Made by a program: the position numbers and the translations under genes
Assembly: GCA_017476575.1 (NCBI GenBank)
Contig: JAFUZO010000073.1
Location: forward strand, 1 to 53,811
Length of the DNA stretch: 53,811 nucleotides
Direction of reading: 5' to 3'
DNA from: Bacteroidales bacterium
GTDB lineage: Bacteria; Bacteroidota; Bacteroidia; Bacteroidales; UBA932
The notes under the pieces: model-generated
The model's input: the letters and a program-made list of their open reading frames with translations, nothing else
What the model was told of the DNA's origin: nothing
Database searches by the model: none
Shown: in pieces, positions 43,366 through 51,422 of the stretch
Layout: the number at the start of each line of letters is the position of its first letter
How positions within the stretch are numbered: position 1 is the first letter of the stretch

Positions 43366-45431
43366 ACGCTGTATTTGATCCTTTCGATGATGTGGTCCTG
43401 GTAGCATTCGTCCAGTTCCACGAAATAGCCGCTCCACCCCCAGACCCGCACGATAAGGTTGCGGTGCCGCTCGGGGTGCTTCTTCGCATCGAGGAGACGC
43501 TCCTTGTCGAGGGTGTTCAACTGCAACTGGTGGCCGCCCATCCGGATGTACGAGCGGATGAGCAGAGCCAGTTTGTCGACCGTTTCCGCGCTGCGGAAGA
43601 TGCTTCCGTCCAGTTCGATGGTCAGGGGCCCGCCGTTGATGGCGTCCTCCAGGTGCGGCTTGGTGAACGACCGCATCACGGAAAGCGGCCCCTTCTGCCG
43701 GAGGAACATGCTCGGGGTGAAATTGGCGGGGATGACCTCGCCGGCCCGCCGTCCGTCCGGTGTCGCCGGCAGGTCCTTGGCATGCAAGATATAGTACATC
43801 GCCGTGCCGGTCCCGGCCCGCCAGATGCCGCCCCGTTCGTTGCGGATTCCGCGCAGCCCCTCCGCGAACGAATCCAGCAGGGCCGTGCCGATAGTGTCGG
43901 CGTAGTCATCGTCAAGGCCCATCTTCGGGGCGTCGTTGCGCAGCCTGTCCAGGAGCCCGGCATGGCCCTCGAAATCGGCGGAGAGCGCTTCCTTGAAGGC
44001 CCGGCGGGACACACTCCCTTCCTCGAAGCAATATTTCCGGACGGCTGCCAGGGAATCCGCCGCCGTGGACAGGCCGGTCCCATGCACCCCGTAGTTGTTG
44101 GTCACCCCGCCCAAGGAGATGTCCCGGGCCTTCTCGATGCAGCCTCCCATCAGGACCGACATGAACGGGGCCGGAACCATGTAGAGCCGGTCGTGGGACG
44201 CGGTGATGCGCCGACATTCCGCCTTGATCTTCCGGTCGACACAGGCGTACAGTTCATCGTAGGTCCCGAATCGCTCCAGGTCCGCCACCGCCTCGCTGAC
44301 GATGCCGGCGAAGGAGAGTGCGTCGATGTTCGGAATCTCCATCCCGTCGCGCGGGATGATGAACTCCCAGCAGGCTGCGACCACATAGTCGTGGGCCTGT
44401 TCCGGAGTGTAGCCGAGTTTAAGCAGGCCCGGAATCACCACATCGTCGTTGTCGTACTGCGGGAACCCGAGCCCGCGCCGGGTGAGTTCCGCGCCCAGGC
44501 GGAACACCTCCAGCGGCGTGTCCTTGTCGCAGCGCAGGTTGATCTTCGGGTCGATCAGGTTGAGTTCATAACTGGCCTCCAGGCACATCCGGGACAGGTC
44601 GTTGAACAGGTAGTTCCCTGCCTGGTCGCGGCCGCCGAGGACGATGCTCTGCCCGTTGTCGCCCTGCTGCATGCCCACGTACAGGTCGCTGTCCTTGTTG
44701 CAGGTGAGGAAGAATTCGAGGACCAGGGCATACGCTTCATCGCGCGTGAGCCGCCCCGCATCGAGGTCGGCCTGGTAATAGGGGAAGATGTACTGGTCGA
44801 AACGGCCGAGGGTGTTGTGGTAGCAGTCGCTCTCCCAGAGGGCGAAATGCACCATGCGCAGCAGTTGGAGGGCCTCATGCAGGGTGGAGGCGCCTTCGGT
44901 GGCGATGCGGTGCAGGACGGCCGCCACCTCGTCGAGGTCGCTGTCCGCCGCACACCGCTCGTACTTGCGGATGAAGGCCTGCACCGAGGCGATGCTGTCG
45001 CGGGCGGACTCCAGGAAGCGGCGGCCGTCCCCGTCCAGCGCGGGGTCCGCCATCCGCGCTTCCACCGCGGCCTTCCGCCCGGCAAGCCCGTCGCGGAGGA
45101 TGCCGGCATAATCGGGGGAGATGTTCGAGACCGTGCCGCGTTCGTGCAGGGTATGCTCCGCCTTGACCTGCGCCCACTCCTCTTCCGTGAAGATGGACGG
45201 GATGCGGGAGAGGGTCCGGGTGGCGACAATCCGCTCGCCCTCCAGGATGACGGGCTCCTCCGCCTCCAGCAGGGCGCCCAGCATCCGGGAACTGCGCAGT
45301 TGGGGGTGGAGCCCCTCTGCCTGGAACGATGCGGCCAGCCCGGCCAGGCCGGCCTCATCCGGAGTCCTCCGGAACCTGTGGTGGCCTCCGGCACGGATGA
45401 AGGCCCGTAACTGTTCAATCCTTTCTATCAT
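43362..45431 (-). CDS. Glycyl radical enzyme of unassigned substrate (PFL/dehydratase superfamily)
   Basis: A 689-residue glycyl radical enzyme, shorter than PFL or glycerol/choline enzymes (about 760-850). The C-terminal radical loop is RVWGWSGY with the probable radical Gly665. The thiyl site is Cys354 in VAACWEFIIP; the spacing Cys-x-Glu (Glu356) matches the CxE of diol-dehydratase-type enzymes (GCVEP), not the Cys-Cys pair of true PFL. An eliminating or C-X cleaving reaction is therefore more likely than pyruvate cleavage. Other landmarks are QSIVLGGRDQAGNYLFNDLS and GVTNNYGVHGTGLSTAADSL. It lies 3 bases after its activase and overlaps the sugar MFS gene. No assigned subfamily fits clearly; the substrate is probably a sugar derivative, by context only. 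Confidence 0.85.
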   Translation of the reverse strand: MIERIEQLRAFIRAGGHHRFRRTPDEAGLAGLAASFQAEGLHPQLRSSRMLGALLEAEEPVILEGERIVATRTLSRIPSIFTEEEWAQVKAEHTLHERGTVSNISPDYAGILRDGLAGRKAAVEARMADPALDGDGRRFLESARDSIASVQAFIRKYERCAADSDLDEVAAVLHRIATEGASTLHEALQLLRMVHFALWESDCYHNTLGRFDQYIFPYYQADLDAGRLTRDEAYALVLEFFLTCNKDSDLYVGMQQGDNGQSIVLGGRDQAGNYLFNDLSRMCLEASYELNLIDPKINLRCDKDTPLEVFRLGAELTRRGLGFPQYDNDDVVIPGLLKLGYTPEQAHDYVVAACWEFIIPRDGMEIPNIDALSFAGIVSEAVADLERFGTYDELYACVDRKIKAECRRITASHDRLYMVPAPFMSVLMGGCIEKARDISLGGVTNNYGVHGTGLSTAADSLAAVRKYCFEEGSVSRRAFKEALSADFEGHAGLLDRLRNDAPKMGLDDDYADTIGTALLDSFAEGLRGIRNERGGIWRAGTGTAMYYILHAKDLPATPDGRRAGEVIPANFTPSMFLRQKGPLSVMRSFTKPHLEDAINGGPLTIELDGSIFRSAETVDKLALLIRSYIRMGGHQLQLNTLDKERLLDAKKHPERHRNLIVRVWGWSGYFVELDECYQDHIIERIKYSV

Positions 45432-45434
45432 GGT

Positions 45435-46193
45435 TCAAAGTATGATGACGTCCATTCCCCGCCCGGCGAAGACCTCGGCATGGACCTCCGGGGCGGCCTT
45501 CGTATCGAACGAGGGCGCATAGGGGCGGCCCAGCAGGGGGTATTTCGCGCCCGCCGTCTGGTGGTAGCGCAACAGTTCCACGCGGTGGAGGTTCCCGGCG
45601 CCCTCCAGCAGGTCGGCGGCGGCCCGCATGTCCTCCACGCTGTCGTTGACCCCGGGAATCAGGGGGAGCCGCGCCGCGAACCGCTTTCCGGAGGCCCGGA
45701 GCCGGGAGAGGTTCGCCAGGATGAGGGCATTGTCCACGCCGGTGCAACGCCGGTGGAGCGCCGGGGCGGCAGCCTTGATGTCGAAGAGCAGGTAGTCCGC
45801 CGCCGCCACGACACGGTCGAACACCGGCCCGGGGGCGAATCCGCTGGTCTCCACCGCCTGGTGGACCTCCGGCCCGAGAAGCTGCATGACCTCCAGGAGG
45901 AAATCCGGCTGGGCAAGGGGCTCCCCGCCCGTGAATGTGACGCCGCCACCCGTTTCGCGGAAGAAGGCCGCATCCCGGCGCAGGCGGGCGGCCAGGGCCT
46001 CGGAGGAGAGGGTGTAGCCGCACGTCTCGTCCCGCCCCGGACGGTGCATCACCTCGGGGCGGAAGCCCTGCCCTTCCGGGTTATGGCACCATTCGCACCG
46101 CAGCGGACAGCCCTTCAGGAAGACCGTCGTGCGGATTCCCGGGCCGTCGTTCACGGCAAATTCCTCGATGCTGAATAGGGTTCCTGTAAGCAT
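45435..46193 (-). CDS. Glycyl radical enzyme activase (radical SAM)
   Basis: A 252-residue radical SAM protein that installs the glycyl radical on the adjacent enzyme under anaerobic conditions. The cluster motif is C-x3-C-x2-C in KGCPLRCEWCHNPEG. It also has VTFTGGEPLAQPDFL (SAM-binding GGE), FDIKAAAPALHRRCTGVDN and RLPLIPGVNDS. Most activases of CxE-type enzymes carry an inserted pair of ferredoxin-like clusters after the SAM motif; here the segment is short with a single extra Cys (DETCGYT), so it resembles the compact PFL activase. First gene of the operon. Confidence 0.92.
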   Translation of the reverse strand: MLTGTLFSIEEFAVNDGPGIRTTVFLKGCPLRCEWCHNPEGQGFRPEVMHRPGRDETCGYTLSSEALAARLRRDAAFFRETGGGVTFTGGEPLAQPDFLLEVMQLLGPEVHQAVETSGFAPGPVFDRVVAAADYLLFDIKAAAPALHRRCTGVDNALILANLSRLRASGKRFAARLPLIPGVNDSVEDMRAAADLLEGAGNLHRVELLRYHQTAGAKYPLLGRPYAPSFDTKAAPEVHAEVFAGRGMDVIIL

Positions 46194-46210
46194 GGGTTCC
46201 AGTGTTCCTG

Positions 46211-46218
46211 CAAAGGTA
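46211..46218 (-). promoter_or_regulatory. -7 element of the glycyl-radical operon (TACCTTTG)
   Basis: Full TAnnTTTG match on the minus strand, 17 bases before the activase start. The region where a -33 element would lie is occupied by the CACTGGT direct repeats. Confidence 0.7.
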
Positions 46219-46230
46219 GGCAGAATGCAT

Positions 46231-46277
46231 CACTGGTTTGCACTGGTCTGATTTATTTCCTATCTTTGCGGACCAGT
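46231..46277. promoter_or_regulatory. Operator-like repeats between the divergent units
   Basis: CACTGGTTTG and CACTGGTCTG stand in tandem (46231-46250). ACTGGTC (46242-46248) is also the exact inverted partner of GACCAGT (46271-46277), and the pair brackets the -7 element of the regulator gene. This arrangement suits binding by the encoded dimeric GntR-type regulator, controlling both directions. Confidence 0.55.
46237..46268 (+). promoter_or_regulatory. Promoter of the GntR-type regulator gene
   Basis: TTTG (46237-46240), 20 bases, then TATCTTTG (46261-46268): a perfect phylum promoter 11 bases before the start at 46280. Confidence 0.8.
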
Positions 46278-46279
46278 TT

Positions 46280-47263
46280 ATGAACAGGGAACCGAAATAC
46301 ATGTCCGTGGTCCATTGGGTCGAGGAGGAAATCCGCTCCGGGGATCTGCGCCTGGGAGACCGGCTTCCATCGGCCAACGCCTTCCGCATCAAGTTCTCGC
46401 TGTCGCGGAGTTCCGTCTTCCTGGCCATGAAGGACCTGTGTGCCAGGGGTATCGTCCATCCGCAGGAGGCCGTGGGGTATTTTGTGAAGAGCACGTACAT
46501 CGACGTGCAGGAGAAGGTCCTGCTGCTCTTCAACGAACTGACTTCGTTCAAGGAAGATCTCTACCGGTCGTTCCTCGACGAGCTCGGTCCGGACGTTCCG
46601 GTCGACATCGTCTTCCACCACTACGACAGGCGGGTCTTCGAGAACCAACTCCGCGAGGCAGACGGGAACTATACCTCCTACGTGGTGATGCCGGGCAAGT
46701 TCCGCGGTCTGAGGTCGCTGCTGGAAAGCCTCCATGGGAAGGTGTTCCTGGTGGACCATTACCAAGACGACCTCCGCGGACATTTCCCCGCGGTCGGCCA
46801 GGACTTCGAGCAAGACACGTATGACGCCCTCGTCCAAGGGCTGCCCCACCTGCGCAAATACAGCAGCATCGTCCTGCTCCAGCATCATGCCATCGAACCG
46901 GAAGAACGCTGCGACGGCCTCCGCCGCTTCTGCGGCGAATACGGATTCAGTTCTCTGGCCCTCCCTTCCATCCAGGGCATGTCCCTGATACCGGGGACCC
47001 TGTACCTCACGGCGGAGGACCGGGAACTCGTCCGCCTGATCAAGCAGGCCCGGCAGCAGAACCTGGGCATCGGCACCGGAATCGGCATCCTGTCCTACAA
47101 CGAGAGCCTCTTGAAAGAAGTAATCGCAAACGGCATTTCCACCCTCTCCACCGACTTCACGCAGATGGGGCGGACTCTCGCCGGGCTCATCCGCCGGCAG
47201 ACGCCAGGTCCTGTGCCCGATATCCGCAACCCTTGGATACTCCGGCTCCGGGGGTCGATCTGA
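46280..47263 (+). CDS. GntR-type regulator with LacI-like sugar-binding domain
   Basis: A 327-residue transcription factor. The N-terminal GntR winged helix covers about 1-75 (VVHWVEEEIRSGDLRLGDRLPSANAFRIKFSLSRSSVFLAMKDL, GIVHPQEAVGYFV). The remainder is a periplasmic-binding-protein/LacI-type effector domain (KVLLLFNELTSFKEDLYRSFLDELG, VFLVDHYQDD, GIGTGIGILSYNESLLKEVIANGISTLSTDFTQMG). It probably senses a sugar or its derivative and controls the divergent operon. The start at 46280 lies just downstream of a complete promoter; a frame opening at 46238 would overlap that promoter. Confidence 0.85.
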   Translation: MNREPKYMSVVHWVEEEIRSGDLRLGDRLPSANAFRIKFSLSRSSVFLAMKDLCARGIVHPQEAVGYFVKSTYIDVQEKVLLLFNELTSFKEDLYRSFLDELGPDVPVDIVFHHYDRRVFENQLREADGNYTSYVVMPGKFRGLRSLLESLHGKVFLVDHYQDDLRGHFPAVGQDFEQDTYDALVQGLPHLRKYSSIVLLQHHAIEPEERCDGLRRFCGEYGFSSLALPSIQGMSLIPGTLYLTAEDRELVRLIKQARQQNLGIGTGIGILSYNESLLKEVIANGISTLSTDFTQMGRTLAGLIRRQTPGPVPDIRNPWILRLRGSI

Positions 47264-47280
47264 GGTCCACTGCGGACAAC

Positions 47281-47308
47281 AAAAAAGTCCCGGGGTGAAC
47301 CTCGGGAC
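47281..47308 (-). terminator. Intrinsic terminator of the Ala-rich lipoprotein gene
   Basis: On the minus strand GTCCCGAGG...CCCGGGAC forms a hairpin (47287-47308) followed by six T (47281-47286). Confidence 0.8.
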
Positions 47309-47328
47309 CATGTTCCATACCGGTAGAA

Positions 47329-47613
47329 TTACTTGCTCAGGGCAGCCTTTGCAGCGTCGGCAGCATTGTTGACAGCCTCGGTAGCAGCGTCCTTGGCAGC
47401 GTTGACAGCAGCGTCCTTCACGTCCTCGGCAGCGGCCTCGACGACCTCCTTGAGGGTGGAGTCGGCCTTCTCGCAGCACTCCTTGGTCTCCTCGACAGCC
47501 TCGGTAGCGGCCTCTTCGGCAGCGGCGTCAGCCTTCTTGGAATTGTTGTTTCCACAAGCGACAGCGGCGGCCATCATGGCCACAACAGCGACAGACATAA
47601 ATACCTTTTTCAT
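47329..47613 (-). CDS. Small Ala-rich lipoprotein
   Basis: A 94-residue lipoprotein. The signal MKKVFMSVAVVAMMAAAVAC leads to a lipobox ending AVAC (Cys20), followed by GNNNSKK. The mature part is a single long amphipathic helix made of Ala/Glu/Lys/Asp/Val repeats (ADAAAEEAATEAVEETKE, AAEDVKDAAVNAAKDAATE) with a Cys-Cys pair (KECCEKADS). This is reminiscent of Lpp-like or LEA-like helices. A strong promoter and a terminator make it a monocistronic, probably abundant product. No specific function recognised. Confidence 0.85.
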   Translation of the reverse strand: MKKVFMSVAVVAMMAAAVACGNNNSKKADAAAEEAATEAVEETKECCEKADSTLKEVVEAAAEDVKDAAVNAAKDAATEAVNNAADAAKAALSK

Positions 47614-47656
47614 GGTCCTTTTTATTAACGAGTTAAACAAAACACTTTCCAAGCCG

Positions 47657-47687
47657 CAAATGTAATGCCTTTTTTTGACTCGTCAAA
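47657..47687 (-). promoter_or_regulatory. Strong promoter of the Ala-rich lipoprotein gene
   Basis: On the minus strand TTTG (47684-47687), 19 bases, then TACATTTG (47657-47664): full consensus, with an AT-rich upstream region. Confidence 0.8.
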
Positions 47688-47715
47688 GATTTTCTTAATA
47701 TTTTTATAATCTTTC

Positions 47716-48234
47716 TTACAAAGGCCCCCCGCCGGGATGATATCCCCTTTTCAGTTCAAAAACCTCCATCCCGTGTACCTTCCCGCTATCAATATGAAAG
47801 CGCAAAGCCGTCCTGACGGCATGCCAACCCTGGTTTCCGCAGGCACCGGGATTGATATACAGAAGGTTCTCGGTCTTGTCATTCATAACTTTGAGGATAT
47901 GGGAATGGCCGCAGACGAAAAGGTCGGGACGGTGCTCCCGGATCAGGGTCCGGGCTTCGGGGTAATAGTGTCCGGGCGAACCGCCGATGTGGGTCATCAG
48001 CACCTTCACCCCCTCGCACTCCCAGCAGCGGTAGAGAGGATAGTCGAAGAGGAGGCGCCGGTCGTCGCAGTTGCCGATGACCCCTTTGAGGGGCTTGAAG
48101 GCCGCGATTTCGGCCGCCGTATCGACACCGCCGCCGAAATCCCCGGCATGCCATACCTCGTCGACCGGGGAGAGGAATTCCCGGAATTCGGGGCTGAACA
48201 CCCCGTGACTGTCTGAAATGAGTCCGATGTACAT
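47716..48234 (-). CDS. YfcE/MJ0936-type metallophosphoesterase
   Basis: A 172-residue calcineurin-like phosphodiesterase. The di-metal motifs are in order: DSHG (8-11), HAGDFGGG, IGNCDD, THIGG and CGHSH. The family hydrolyses small phosphodiesters in vitro and its physiological substrate is uncertain. It is a stand-alone cytoplasmic protein, divergent from rsmE. Upstream on the minus strand, TAACTTCG (one mismatch to TAnnTTTG) lies close to the start, and a small CTCCGG-AAAT-CCGGAG palindrome is at 48258-48273. Confidence 0.9.
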   Translation of the reverse strand: MYIGLISDSHGVFSPEFREFLSPVDEVWHAGDFGGGVDTAAEIAAFKPLKGVIGNCDDRRLLFDYPLYRCWECEGVKVLMTHIGGSPGHYYPEARTLIREHRPDLFVCGHSHILKVMNDKTENLLYINPGACGNQGWHAVRTALRFHIDSGKVHGMEVFELKRGYHPGGGPL

Positions 48235-48357
48235 AGCGGGGCGAAGTTACGCATTTCTCCGGAAATCCGGAGGGGCCGGCGCCCTTTTTATGGCCGGGGC
48301 CTGCATTTCCCGGGAGCCGGGGATGGTTTTGTCGCCCGGAATTGCGATATTTGCGGC

Positions 48358-49071
48358 ATGGAACTGTTTTATGCCTGCGAATGCGACGGCGCCGTCTGCC
48401 GTCTGGACGCCGAGGAGTCCGGCCACTGCGTCCGGGTGCTGCGCCACCGGGCCGGAGATGAAATCCATGTCATCGACGGAGCCGGGACGATGCTGCGGTG
48501 CCGGATTGTGGAGGATAGCCCGAAGGGAGTCGAGGCTGAGATACTGGAGACCTTCCCCGGCTGGGGCGGCCATCCGTACCGGCTCACCGTCGCCTGCTGC
48601 CCGACGAAGAACAACGACCGCTTCGAGTGGTTTGTCGAGAAGGCAGTGGAAATCGGAGTGGATGTCATCGTCCCCGTCATCGGGGAACGGTCTGAGCGCC
48701 GGGTCTACAAGCCGGAGCGGGCCCGCCGGATCGCCCTCGCCGCTGCCAAGCAGTCGCTCAAGGCGCGGATTCCCGAGGTCACGGACCCGGTCGGGGTGCG
48801 GGCGTTCATCGAACAGGACCCGGCAGCATTGAAGTTGATGGCCTATTGTTTCGAGGGGGAACAGGAGCGGCGCAGCATCAAGGACGTGCTCCAGGGCTAC
48901 GAGGGAACGGACATCAGCATCCTCATCGGCCCCGAAGGGGATTTCTCGCCCGAGGAAGCCCGCCTCGCCATCGCCCACGGCTACATCCCCGTCCACCTCG
49001 GCACCTCCCGCCTCCGCACCGAGACCGCCGCCGTCACCGCTGCCGAAGCCGCCTATTTCCGTTACATGTAA
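48358..49071 (+). CDS. rsmE: 16S rRNA m3U1498 methyltransferase
   Basis: A 237-residue SPOUT-class methyltransferase that N3-methylates U1498 of 16S rRNA. A PUA-like N-terminal domain (about 1-70, SGHCVRVLRHRAGDEIHVIDG) precedes the knot domain with KNNDRFEWFVEKAVEIGVD, IPVIGERSERR-like segments, LIGPEGDFSPEEA and LGTSRLRTETA, the SAM-binding knot. The gap to tsaC on the other strand is 22 bases, so the two converge. Confidence 0.94.
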   Translation: MELFYACECDGAVCRLDAEESGHCVRVLRHRAGDEIHVIDGAGTMLRCRIVEDSPKGVEAEILETFPGWGGHPYRLTVACCPTKNNDRFEWFVEKAVEIGVDVIVPVIGERSERRVYKPERARRIALAAAKQSLKARIPEVTDPVGVRAFIEQDPAALKLMAYCFEGEQERRSIKDVLQGYEGTDISILIGPEGDFSPEEARLAIAHGYIPVHLGTSRLRTETAAVTAAEAAYFRYM

Positions 49072-49093
49072 GGAACCTGTAAAAAATAACCAA

Positions 49094-49696
49094 CTACATC
49101 CGGATGATCTCCACTGCACCGTCGAGGGCGACCTTGATAATCTGGGAGGCCTGACCGGTGGAAGCGGTGTCGACAGACGGGGGGACGACGAAGTCGACGG
49201 CGTCGCGGATCTCCTGCGGAATGTCGTTGAAACGCCTGGGCGTCGGCTCGCCGGAGAGGTTGGCGGAAGTAGACACGATGGGGCGGCCGAGCTTGTAGGC
49301 CAGGTCGCGGCAGAACGCCGCCATCGGAATGCGGATCCCGACGGAAGCATCCCCGGCGACAGCATTCCACGCCAGGTGCCAGCGGTCCCCCGGCTCACCC
49401 TGCACTCCGGCGATGGCTCCGGGATAGATAAGGGTCATGGGCTTGTCATTGACCTCCACGAGGTCGATCGCCATCGAGGGAATCTCCTTCACGTATTTCG
49501 CCACCATGTCCAGGTCGGAGGCCAGCAGGACCAGCGACTTGGAATCAGACCGGTGTTTGATCTCATAGATGCGCGCGACGGCTTCGGGACAGGTGGCGTC
49601 GCAGCCGAGCCCCCAGACGGTGTCGGTCGGGTACAGGATCGTGCCGCCGGAGCGGAGGGTCTTCAGGGCCTCGGCGAAGATTTCATCTCTTTTCAT
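49094..49696 (-). CDS. tsaC: L-threonylcarbamoyladenylate synthase
   Basis: A 200-residue YrdC/Sua5-domain protein that makes threonylcarbamoyl-AMP for the t6A37 tRNA modification. Family motifs are LYPTDTVWGLGCDA, YEIKHRSDSKSL (the Lys/Arg substrate-binding set), VGIRIP and IVSTSANLSGEPTP. There is no Sua5 C-terminal domain, so it is the short TsaC type. The start overlaps the upstream EEP-family gene by 14 bases. Confidence 0.93.
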   Translation of the reverse strand: MKRDEIFAEALKTLRSGGTILYPTDTVWGLGCDATCPEAVARIYEIKHRSDSKSLVLLASDLDMVAKYVKEIPSMAIDLVEVNDKPMTLIYPGAIAGVQGEPGDRWHLAWNAVAGDASVGIRIPMAAFCRDLAYKLGRPIVSTSANLSGEPTPRRFNDIPQEIRDAVDFVVPPSVDTASTGQASQIIKVALDGAVEIIRM

Positions 49697-50756
49697 GGTA
49701 CGTGGCGATAATCGGGTAATGGTCGGAATATTTCACATGGGGCACCGCATAGGAAACGGCCTCCAGATCGGATGGATACAAGATATAATCGATGCGCAGG
49801 AGCGGCCACAGGGCGCGGAACGTGGCCCCGAACCCCTTGCCGGCCTCGACGAAGGTGTCTTTCCGGCCCCGGCACAGACGGTGGTACGTGTAGGAGAGCG
49901 GATTGTCGTTGAAGTCGCCGAGGACCACCGAACGGACCGGGCAGGCATCCACATCGCGGATGACCTCCTCCACCTGCTGCGGCCGCTGCCGGATGGACCG
50001 CCGCATCTTGCGCCCCGTGTCCTCCACATATTCCTCGTCCTTGCCCAAGGATCCCATGAGCCCCGGCAGGGAGACGTTGTAACTCTCGAAATGGCAGTTG
50101 TAGACCCGTACGATGCTGCCCTCCAGCCGGATGTCCGAATACAAGGCCAGGTTGGTGCTCCGGTCGAAGTCGATCTTCCCCTTGCGCAGCACCGGGCGCC
50201 GGCTCAAGGTCACGTTGCCGGCATGCCCCTCCTTCCCGGTCAACACGTAATAATCAACATGATACCCGGGGAAATGCTGCCGGAAATACCGGTCCAGGTC
50301 CTCCTGGTTCGGCAGGTAGAATTCCTGGAGGCAGATGATGTCGGCATCGGCCTTCCGGAGGAAACCGCACACCGAATCGGCCAGGGCGAGGCGGGAGGCC
50401 TTCCCGTCCCCATGGGCGAACAGGCCGACATTGTAGGAGACGACCTTGAGTGTCCCCGGCCCGTCGGAGGCCGGTCCTTTGAACTGGTAATACCGCCCGA
50501 GCAGCAACAGAGAAGGCAGGAGCATCACCGCCAGGAGCCCCGTCATCCGGGAACGGCGCAGGATGGCCCACACCAGGAAAACCGCCGTCACGACGGCCAG
50601 CGGCAAGTACAGGAGGCCGAACAGGGTGAACAGCCAGGCCTTCGCCGGGTTGACGATACCGGAAAGGTAGCTGAGCAGGAGCAGCCCCGACAGGATCAAG
50701 GCCGCCGTCCCGAACGTCAGCCGGGAAAGCCAGGTACGCCGCCTTACCTTCGCCAA
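49683..50756 (-). CDS. Membrane-anchored endonuclease/exonuclease/phosphatase (EEP) family protein
   Basis: A 357-residue protein with three hydrophobic N-terminal segments (about 12-95) and then an EEP domain (about 103-357). Motifs for Mg2+-dependent phosphodiester hydrolysis are present: VVSYNVG, ICLQEFYLP, YNCHFES, VVLGDFNDNP, RIDYIL and SDHYPI. Substrates in this superfamily range from DNA to lipids; the membrane anchor favours a periplasmic or lipid substrate, by inference. It overlaps the rhomboid gene by 13 bases and tsaC by 14. Confidence 0.85.
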   Translation of the reverse strand: MAKVRRRTWLSRLTFGTAALILSGLLLLSYLSGIVNPAKAWLFTLFGLLYLPLAVVTAVFLVWAILRRSRMTGLLAVMLLPSLLLLGRYYQFKGPASDGPGTLKVVSYNVGLFAHGDGKASRLALADSVCGFLRKADADIICLQEFYLPNQEDLDRYFRQHFPGYHVDYYVLTGKEGHAGNVTLSRRPVLRKGKIDFDRSTNLALYSDIRLEGSIVRVYNCHFESYNVSLPGLMGSLGKDEEYVEDTGRKMRRSIRQRPQQVEEVIRDVDACPVRSVVLGDFNDNPLSYTYHRLCRGRKDTFVEAGKGFGATFRALWPLLRIDYILYPSDLEAVSYAVPHVKYSDHYPIIATYHEKR

Positions 50757-51421
50757 AGTTTACCTGTCTTACGCCAGTACAGGATCAGGAGGAACCCGAA
50801 CAGCATCCCGCCGAGGTGGGCGAAATGGGCGATGCCGAGCCGGGTGCCCGTGATACCCGTGACCAGTTCGATGACAACGAAGATGGCCACCCACCATTTG
50901 GCCTTGAGGGTCACCGGCGGGAAGATGAGGGTCATGGTAGACTCCGGATAGAGCATCGCGAAGGCGATCAGCACGCCGTAGATGGCTCCGGAAGCACCGA
51001 GCATCGGGGTCCGGAGCAGATTGGTATAGGCGATCTGGGCCGCAGCCGACCCGCCGGCAAGGTAGCGCTGGGCCTCCAGCCATTCCGTACCCGTATGCAA
51101 AGCGACAGCGCCGAGGCCGGTCACGAAGTAGAACAAAAGGAACTTCCGCGTGCCGAGGACCCGCTCCACCACCATCCCGAACATCAGGAGGGTATACATG
51201 TTGAAGAAGATATGCCAAAAGCCGCCGTGCATGAACATGTGCGTCACCGGCTGCCACCATCGGAAAAAGGGCGACGCCGGGTAGAACATCGCGAAGGTCC
51301 CGACCATGAAATCCTCGTTCAACAAGGTGGCGATAAACATGATCACGTTGATGATGAGGAGGTTCCGGGTAACGGTCGGAATCGAGGCGAACCAGCTGCG
51401 GAGGTTGTTGGAGTAAGGCAT
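50744..51421 (-). CDS. Rhomboid-family intramembrane serine protease
   Basis: A 225-residue inner-membrane protease with six or seven transmembrane helices. Catalytic Ser144 lies in GASGAIYG and catalytic His202 in HFAHLGG. The conserved HMFMHGGFWHIFFNMYTL (about 61-78) supplies oxyanion-type His/Asn residues. It begins one base past the mutL stop. The cytosolic N-terminus is short. Confidence 0.92.
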   Translation of the reverse strand: MPYSNNLRSWFASIPTVTRNLLIINVIMFIATLLNEDFMVGTFAMFYPASPFFRWWQPVTHMFMHGGFWHIFFNMYTLLMFGMVVERVLGTRKFLLFYFVTGLGAVALHTGTEWLEAQRYLAGGSAAAQIAYTNLLRTPMLGASGAIYGVLIAFAMLYPESTMTLIFPPVTLKAKWWVAIFVVIELVTGITGTRLGIAHFAHLGGMLFGFLLILYWRKTGKLWRR

Positions 51422-51422
51422 A

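Noticed and set aside
47329..47613. Low-complexity Ala-rich frame as a spurious ORF
   Set aside because: Rejected as spurious: a perfect promoter, lipobox and terminator show it is a real gene.
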